Origin: Arenimonas malthae CC-JY-1
GTDB lineage: Bacteria > Pseudomonadota > Gammaproteobacteria > Xanthomonadales > Xanthomonadaceae
Length of the DNA: 64,000 nt
Direction of reading: 5' to 3'
NCBI RefSeq assembly: GCF_000747075.1
Contig: NZ_AVCH01000150.1
Location: 1-64,000, forward strand
The position numbers were made by a program, and so were the translations under genes. The notes beneath the pieces were generated by a model. That model did not search any database. It was not told where the DNA came from and saw only the letters and a list, made by a program, of their open reading frames with translations. Shown piece by piece: positions 60,316 through 64,000 of this stretch; position 1 is the stretch's first letter; every line of letters begins with the position of its first letter.

Positions 60316-61740
60316 TTAGAGCCGGGCGGCGTTGGCCCTTTCGCGGACCTGGGCGAAGGTCCAGTCGTTCACGATCCGACCGTCCTCCCAGACCGTTATC
60401 AAGGCGTCGTCGAAACCCATCGGCTTCTCGACTTCAGCCAGGGACGCGGCCTCGGCCGGCACCGGTACCGTCTTGTAGGTGCCGTACTCCCGGTGCTTGA
60501 GCAGCGTCATGCGACCCCGCTTGCTCTGCTTGCCCTTGTCGGTCACGGGATCCTTGTAGACGTCGATCCACTTCCCGTCCACGCGGGCGGCCGAGCACTT
60601 GAGCGCGAACTTCTGGGTGTCGCGGTTCAACTGCTGCAGCAGGGCTCCGCCCATGCCGAAGGCCACGTTATCTGTGGCGTATCCGGCGCTGGTGACGCGC
60701 TCAAGGATGGCGCGGATCGAGTTCGGGTTGATGCCGTCGCCCTGGATCACGCGCACGTGGTTGAGCACCTTGTAGCCCTTGCCGTTGACGGTGTGGCCGA
60801 AAGCCTCGTCCAGCAGCTCCAGGCACTGGTGCACCACCGCGACCGGGTCGCCCGAGTCCGGCCGCACCACCACGGTCGCGCCCGAGGCGATCACTTCCTC
60901 GCGCAGGGTCTTGCCCCAGTGCTCGCGGATGGCGTGGAAGATGTCGTAGCTGTCCGAGACCACCGCGACGATGGCGCCGGGCTTGGCAAACTGCCGCAGC
61001 ATGTTGCGGTAGGCCTCGACCTCGTTGGCGCGCCCCCAGCTGGTGATGGTGCTGTGCTCGGCGGCCGGAATCGAGAAGCCGGCCATTGGCTCGTGATAGT
61101 AGGCCTTCGCCGCCATCAGGCCCGACACGGTGTCGGTGCCCATGAAGTTCACCAGGTGCGCCGCGCCGCCCAGCGCGGCCGACTCCGCGCTGGACACGCC
61201 GCGGGCGCCGAAGTCGTGAAGCTTGAACGGCAGCTGGCCCTCCGGGTCGTCGCTGGTGCGCTCGAGGAACTGCCGGATGGTCTGCTTGGCGTGCCAGCTG
61301 ATCGTGGCCACCGTGACCGGGTACCACAGGCGCAGCAGCAGGGTCTCGATGTAGGACGGCACCCAGTAGGCCTCCGGGTCGGTCGACTCGATGGTCACCA
61401 GGGCCTGGTGGGTCGGCACCACGCTGCCCTCGGGCACGGCACGGATGCGCACCGGCAGCAGGCCGCCGTGGGCGTCGACGATGTAGCGCCAGCCGGCTTC
61501 GTTGAAGGGCTCGCCGTGGGCGGCGAACAGGTCGCGGGCTTCGTCCACATCGCCGTGGGTGATGGGCTTGGCCAGGTATTCCTTCAGGATGGCCTGCAGG
61601 CCGAAGAACACCGTGCGGTCGTACAGGCCGCCGCGCGACTCGACGTAGAAGAACGTCGCATCGGTGTTGGGCGGGTACTGCAGCCAGTGGCTGGCCTTGT
61701 AGCTGTCGGTGTTGAGGAGGAGGTTATCGAGGCATCTCAT
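60316..61740 (-). CDS. Nicotinamide phosphoribosyltransferase (NAMPT)
   Basis: A 474-residue enzyme making nicotinamide mononucleotide from nicotinamide and PRPP. NTDSYKASHWLQYP, FFYVESRG, HDFGARGVSSAESAALGGAAHLVNFMGTDT, SIPAAEHSTITSWG, VVRPDSGDP and FGMGGALLQQLNRDT match the NAMPT family. Length is typical. The product feeds the NadM-Nudix adenylyltransferase encoded upstream. A shared 19-bp motif precedes both genes. Confidence 0.95.
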   Translation of the reverse strand: MRCLDNLLLNTDSYKASHWLQYPPNTDATFFYVESRGGLYDRTVFFGLQAILKEYLAKPITHGDVDEARDLFAAHGEPFNEAGWRYIVDAHGGLLPVRIRAVPEGSVVPTHQALVTIESTDPEAYWVPSYIETLLLRLWYPVTVATISWHAKQTIRQFLERTSDDPEGQLPFKLHDFGARGVSSAESAALGGAAHLVNFMGTDTVSGLMAAKAYYHEPMAGFSIPAAEHSTITSWGRANEVEAYRNMLRQFAKPGAIVAVVSDSYDIFHAIREHWGKTLREEVIASGATVVVRPDSGDPVAVVHQCLELLDEAFGHTVNGKGYKVLNHVRVIQGDGINPNSIRAILERVTSAGYATDNVAFGMGGALLQQLNRDTQKFALKCSAARVDGKWIDVYKDPVTDKGKQSKRGRMTLLKHREYGTYKTVPVPAEAASLAEVEKPMGFDDALITVWEDGRIVNDWTFAQVRERANAARL

Positions 61741-61768
61741 GACGGAAGCTCCTTCGCGTCGGGGAAAG

Positions 61769-61787
61769 CCGGCGGTCTATCCGCCAG
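61769..61787 (-). promoter_or_regulatory. Shared motif upstream of the NAMPT gene
   Basis: Read on the minus strand, GCTGGCGGATAGACCGCCGG matches the sequence at 62880-62898 in front of nadM, with the core GGATAGACCGC (61772-61782) identical. It lies about 32 bp before the NAMPT start. Candidate operator or promoter element common to both NAD+ genes. Confidence 0.5.
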
Positions 61788-61804
61788 CGGGGAACGGCCG
61801 GGGG

Positions 61805-62854
61805 TCAGCCCCGGCCGAGGAAGAACTCGAGGATGTGCAGGTGGTCCTCGTACAGCTGCGGGCTCATCTCCAGGGCCTCGCTGACGGGAATCCACCGGGC
61901 CTTGTCGGCATCGTCGCCACCGCGCACCTCGGGCAGCTCGCCGGCCGGGAACTCAAAATGGTAGGCGTGGGTGATGGTGCGGCCGCGCTGGCTTCGCTCG
62001 GGGTGATCAAAGACGTGCTCGCCCTTGATCGAACCCTTGAGGACCGGGACCGGAATCTTAAGGCGGGTCTCCTCGCGCAGCTCACGCAGGCAGCTGTCGA
62101 GCAGCCCCTCACCCTGGCCTACGAACCCGCCCGGAAGCGCCCAAAGCCCCTTACCCGGCTCGGCACGGCGCCGGACCAGCAGGACGTGGCCCGAGTGCAC
62201 CACGACGGCATCCGTGGTCACGAAGGTAGGCGGGTACGGGGCGTCCGCCCAGGCGGCGCGGTAGGTGTCGATGAACTGGTGCTCGGCCACCAACTGCTTG
62301 AATGCCGGGGAGTTCTTCCGGAAGGCATCCAGCATATCGAACACAGGCCCCGGGACGTTCGCCCGGATCAGCATCAGCCCGCCATGGGAGTTGAGCTGGT
62401 TCGCCTCGAAGAGGTACCGGCGCAGCTCGGTGGCCGACAGGGTCTCGGTATGGCGGACGTCCAGCAGATCCCACTGGGGGAACTCCTGGAGGTAGTAGCT
62501 CGAGGCGTCCTTGTCCTTGCCAACCAGGCCAATTCGGGCGTCAGTTGCGCCGCCGTCAGCCTTCACGGCCTCGGCCACGGTGCGCTGTACGGCGGCAATC
62601 CAGAGGCTCTCGTTATAGAGATGGTCCCGCAGGGGACGGATGATCAGCCGATCGCTGGCGTCTCCTAGCGCGGACTGGATCATCACGGCGCGCTCGGCGA
62701 CAGTCCAAGGATTTCTGATGGTGCGGGGGGTGTCGGCGGAACCGACCAGAAAGATGACTTTGCGGGCCCGGCTCAGTGCGTAGCGGGCAACGGCAGCGTG
62801 GCCGTTATGGAAGGGCTCGAAACGCCCGATAAAAACTAGATAGTCGTAGTCCAT
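61805..62854 (-). CDS. nadM: NadM-Nudix bifunctional enzyme
   Basis: A 349-residue fusion. The N-terminal NMN adenylyltransferase has [10 protein letters not shown] (10-19, HxGH-type motif) and [10 protein letters not shown] (about 138-147). The C-terminal Nudix domain (about 200-345) has [27 protein letters not shown], in which the last Gly of the box is Arg. It converts nicotinamide mononucleotide and ATP to NAD+, completing the salvage pathway with NAMPT. ATG 62854. It heads the operon nadM-NAMPT-SPFH-NAD kinase-like. Confidence 0.93.
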   Translation of the reverse strand: MDYDYLVFIGRFEPFHNGHAAVARYALSRARKVIFLVGSADTPRTIRNPWTVAERAVMIQSALGDASDRLIIRPLRDHLYNESLWIAAVQRTVAEAVKADGGATDARIGLVGKDKDASSYYLQEFPQWDLLDVRHTETLSATELRRYLFEANQLNSHGGLMLIRANVPGPVFDMLDAFRKNSPAFKQLVAEHQFIDTYRAAWADAPYPPTFVTTDAVVVHSGHVLLVRRRAEPGKGLWALPGGFVGQGEGLLDSCLRELREETRLKIPVPVLKGSIKGEHVFDHPERSQRGRTITHAYHFEFPAGELPEVRGGDDADKARWIPVSEALEMSPQLYEDHLHILEFFLGRG

Positions 62855-62879
62855 GAGAATCCCTCACGGTGTGCAGTTG

Positions 62880-62898
62880 CCAGCGGTCTATCCGTCGG
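62880..62898 (-). promoter_or_regulatory. Shared motif upstream of nadM
   Basis: On the minus strand, GCCGACGGATAGACCGCTGG differs from the copy before the NAMPT gene by few bases; the identical core is at 62883-62893. It lies about 28 bp before the nadM start. Confidence 0.5.
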
Positions 62899-63099
62899 CT
62901 AACGCCAAATTTACGCCGTTCGTCAGCCAAGTCAATCATCCCTGGGCGATCAGACAGGAATCCTTCACGGCCAGGGGGTGCCTTAACGGCTGGTCACAGA
63001 GGCCTGTCAACTTCGAGCAAAAAAACCGCCGAAACTTTATTGCCCCGAGTGGAGCAAAGACCTCCGATACTGGCCGCAACGGTACTTGGCTGGAATGAC

Positions 63100-63384
63100 A
63101 TGTCCGAAGCGGAACCGGCGGGAATCTCAAGCGAACAACGCCTGCTATGCGAAGTGCTGCAAGCACGCTATGGCGCGATCCTGACCCTGGCCGAGTTGGG
63201 CGAGGTGCTTCGCTTTCCGTCTCACCAAGCGACCTCTAAAGCCCGGCGCCAGGGCCGGCTGCCCTTCCGAACCTTTCAGGTCCCGCATCGGCGGGGCTGG
63301 TTTGCCACTGCCGCCGACGTCGCAAACTACCTGACTTCCCTCGGGGCGACCCCAGGCAAGGAGAAAACGCACATGGGCCCTTAG
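63100..63384 (+). CDS. Small DNA-binding protein of Tn7-like module 2
   Basis: A 94-residue protein. YGAILTLAELGEVLRFPSHQATSKARRQGRLPFRTFQV, then RRGWFATAADVANYLTSLG, aligns along its length with the 79-residue regulator at 17713-17952 (YG..., GRL.FR.F, RRG.FA, LxSxG). It shares the same placement, a terminator after it and then a TnsA-type gene. ATG 63100. Inference: an accessory regulator specific to this transposon family. Confidence 0.75.
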   Translation: MSEAEPAGISSEQRLLCEVLQARYGAILTLAELGEVLRFPSHQATSKARRQGRLPFRTFQVPHRRGWFATAADVANYLTSLGATPGKEKTHMGP

Positions 63385-63394
63385 CCAAATGAAG

Positions 63395-63421
63395 AAGCCC
63401 GGCTGGCCGGCCGGGCTTTTT
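63395..63421 (+). terminator. Terminator after the module 2 regulator
   Basis: AAGCCCGGC-N6-GCCGGGCTT is a perfect 9-bp stem followed by a T-tract (63417-63421). It separates the regulator from the TnsA-type gene. Confidence 0.9.
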
Positions 63422-63430
63422 CACAACTAC

Positions 63431-63457
63431 GAGTCAGACTTTGGACGGTCCTGACTC
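63431..63457. promoter_or_regulatory. Inverted repeat before the module 2 tnsA
   Basis: GAGTCAG-N13-CTGACTC has perfect 7-bp arms, 60-86 bp upstream of the TnsA-type start. A TTGACT at 63477 could be its -35. Candidate operator for the small regulator. Confidence 0.5.
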
Positions 63458-63516
63458 TTCCGATCCTACTCCCCATTGACTCCATGTCAAGGGGCAACTC
63501 TGGCCGGGAGAAAGCG

Positions 63517-64000
63517 ATGCTGAACATGCTCAGATTCGACCAGCAAGACGAGATTCTTGCCCACGCTGAGGAACTCGGTGTAAACGACCGAGGTGTGGCG
63601 TACATATCTAACGCCCTTACGGGCCCGTCCCGCGACGCCTCAAGCGGCGGCCTCAAGTCCTTCGGCGTTAACTACGCATCGCCCGTCGCGGGGCAGACCA
63701 TTCAAGCAGACTCGATCACGGTGGAGCTGAAGTTCCTCCTCCGGGCTCACATGTGCGGTGAAACGCTTCTGTGCATCGACCAGCCCGGGCAAGTCAGCGT
63801 CTCTGGACGGTCCCCAAAGGGGCGAAAGACGCGCTTCCTTTACACGCCTGACTACTTGGTGATCTCCAGAAGCAGGATCTATGGCGTCGAATGCAAGTCC
63901 GAAGATTCCTTACGCGAGCTGGTGCGCAGCCGGCCGTTCGACTTTGAATTCGAACAGGGGAGATATCAATTCATACCAGCAGAGAACTACTTCAACGGTA
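63517..64000 (+). CDS. TnsA-type (probable TnsAB) N-terminus, partial
   Basis: 161 residues are visible before the window ends. The nuclease residues E70 (TVELKFL), D112 (TPDYLVIS) and E125-x-K127 (GVECKSED) match in order and spacing the N-terminal domain of the TnsAB protein at 18136. ATG 63517 has GGGAGA 8-10 nt upstream. Whether it is fused to a DDE domain cannot be seen. Confidence 0.78.
   Translation, partial: MLNMLRFDQQDEILAHAEELGVNDRGVAYISNALTGPSRDASSGGLKSFGVNYASPVAGQTIQADSITVELKFLLRAHMCGETLLCIDQPGQVSVSGRSPKGRKTRFLYTPDYLVISRSRIYGVECKSEDSLRELVRSRPFDFEFEQGRYQFIPAENYFNG

Larger units (their letters stand above)
63100..64000 (+). mobile_element. Tn7-like transposition module 2 (start only)
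   Basis: The regulator, terminator, inverted repeat and the start of a TnsA-type gene reproduce the layout at 17.7-18.2 kb in the same orientation. The element continues beyond the window. By analogy with Tn7, its cargo lies to the right. Confidence 0.7.

Overview
The window comes from a high-GC gammaproteobacterium, most likely a Xanthomonadaceae/Lysobacteraceae member (Lysobacter, Luteimonas or Pseudoxanthomonas type). Pointers are the core genes uppP, glnA and ntrB, a GntR(YtrA)-ABC transporter-acyltransferase cluster, and a GTAGGAGCGGC-type REP palindrome in front of glnA. No taxonomic search was possible, so this rests on recognition only.

Backbone, 1-8.8 kb: end of a sulfotransferase-like gene, uppP, glnA with a sigma-54 promoter and two NtrC-like sites, a sigma-54 activator/histidine kinase pair, a small protein gene behind a second sigma-54 promoter, an NTF2-like protein, a TetR regulator, a CPBP protease and a cupin. 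Backbone, 47.1-51.3 kb: gntR-ABC ATPase-ABC permease-acyltransferase-ntrB. ntrC does not follow ntrB; a RES/Xre toxin-antitoxin pair does.

Accessory block 1, 8.8-46.9 kb, is a chain of modules. (a) 9.3-11.5 kb, plus strand: a putative nuclease, then a two-gene unit pairing a protein that resembles a diadenylate cyclase (DAC) domain with a 2TM/beta-barrel (Cap15/OptE-like) effector. (b) 11.5-15.9 kb, minus strand: a complete type II CBASS operon, capV-cdn-cap2-cap3. (c) 16.2-17.6 kb: two poorly known genes. (d) 17.7-23.0 kb: a Tn7-like transposition module: small DNA-binding protein, fused TnsA-TnsB, TnsC and TniQ. (e) 23.6-33.1 kb: a MutL/MORC-type restriction-modification locus (C5 methylase, Vsr, GHKL ATPase, Z1, PD-(D/E)XK, AIPR). 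(f) 33.2-47 kb: a 171-bp MITE-like repeat, a short tyrosine recombinase, a Nudix gene, a stress/ion-homeostasis cassette (SulP, Usp, DksA-like, NhaR, HPF, TerC, phospholipase D), a decayed prfC 5' fragment, and a chromate transporter with an IS1182-type transposase between inverted repeats.

Accessory block 2, 51.3 kb to the window end: RES/Xre, a HEPN-like protein, an RHH-GNAT-Xre-ImmA operon, a ubiquitin-like conjugation operon (Ubl, E2, JAB-E1, DUF6527-like), an NAD+ salvage operon (NadM-Nudix, NAMPT, SPFH, NAD kinase-like), and the start of a second Tn7-like module whose small regulator and TnsA domain are homologous to those at 17.7 kb.

Most of the accessory DNA reads as mobile anti-phage and stress cargo. 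Two different ubiquitin-like conjugation systems and two nucleotide-signalling systems share about 50 kb. The DAC-like/2TM-beta pair is my best candidate for an undescribed system.
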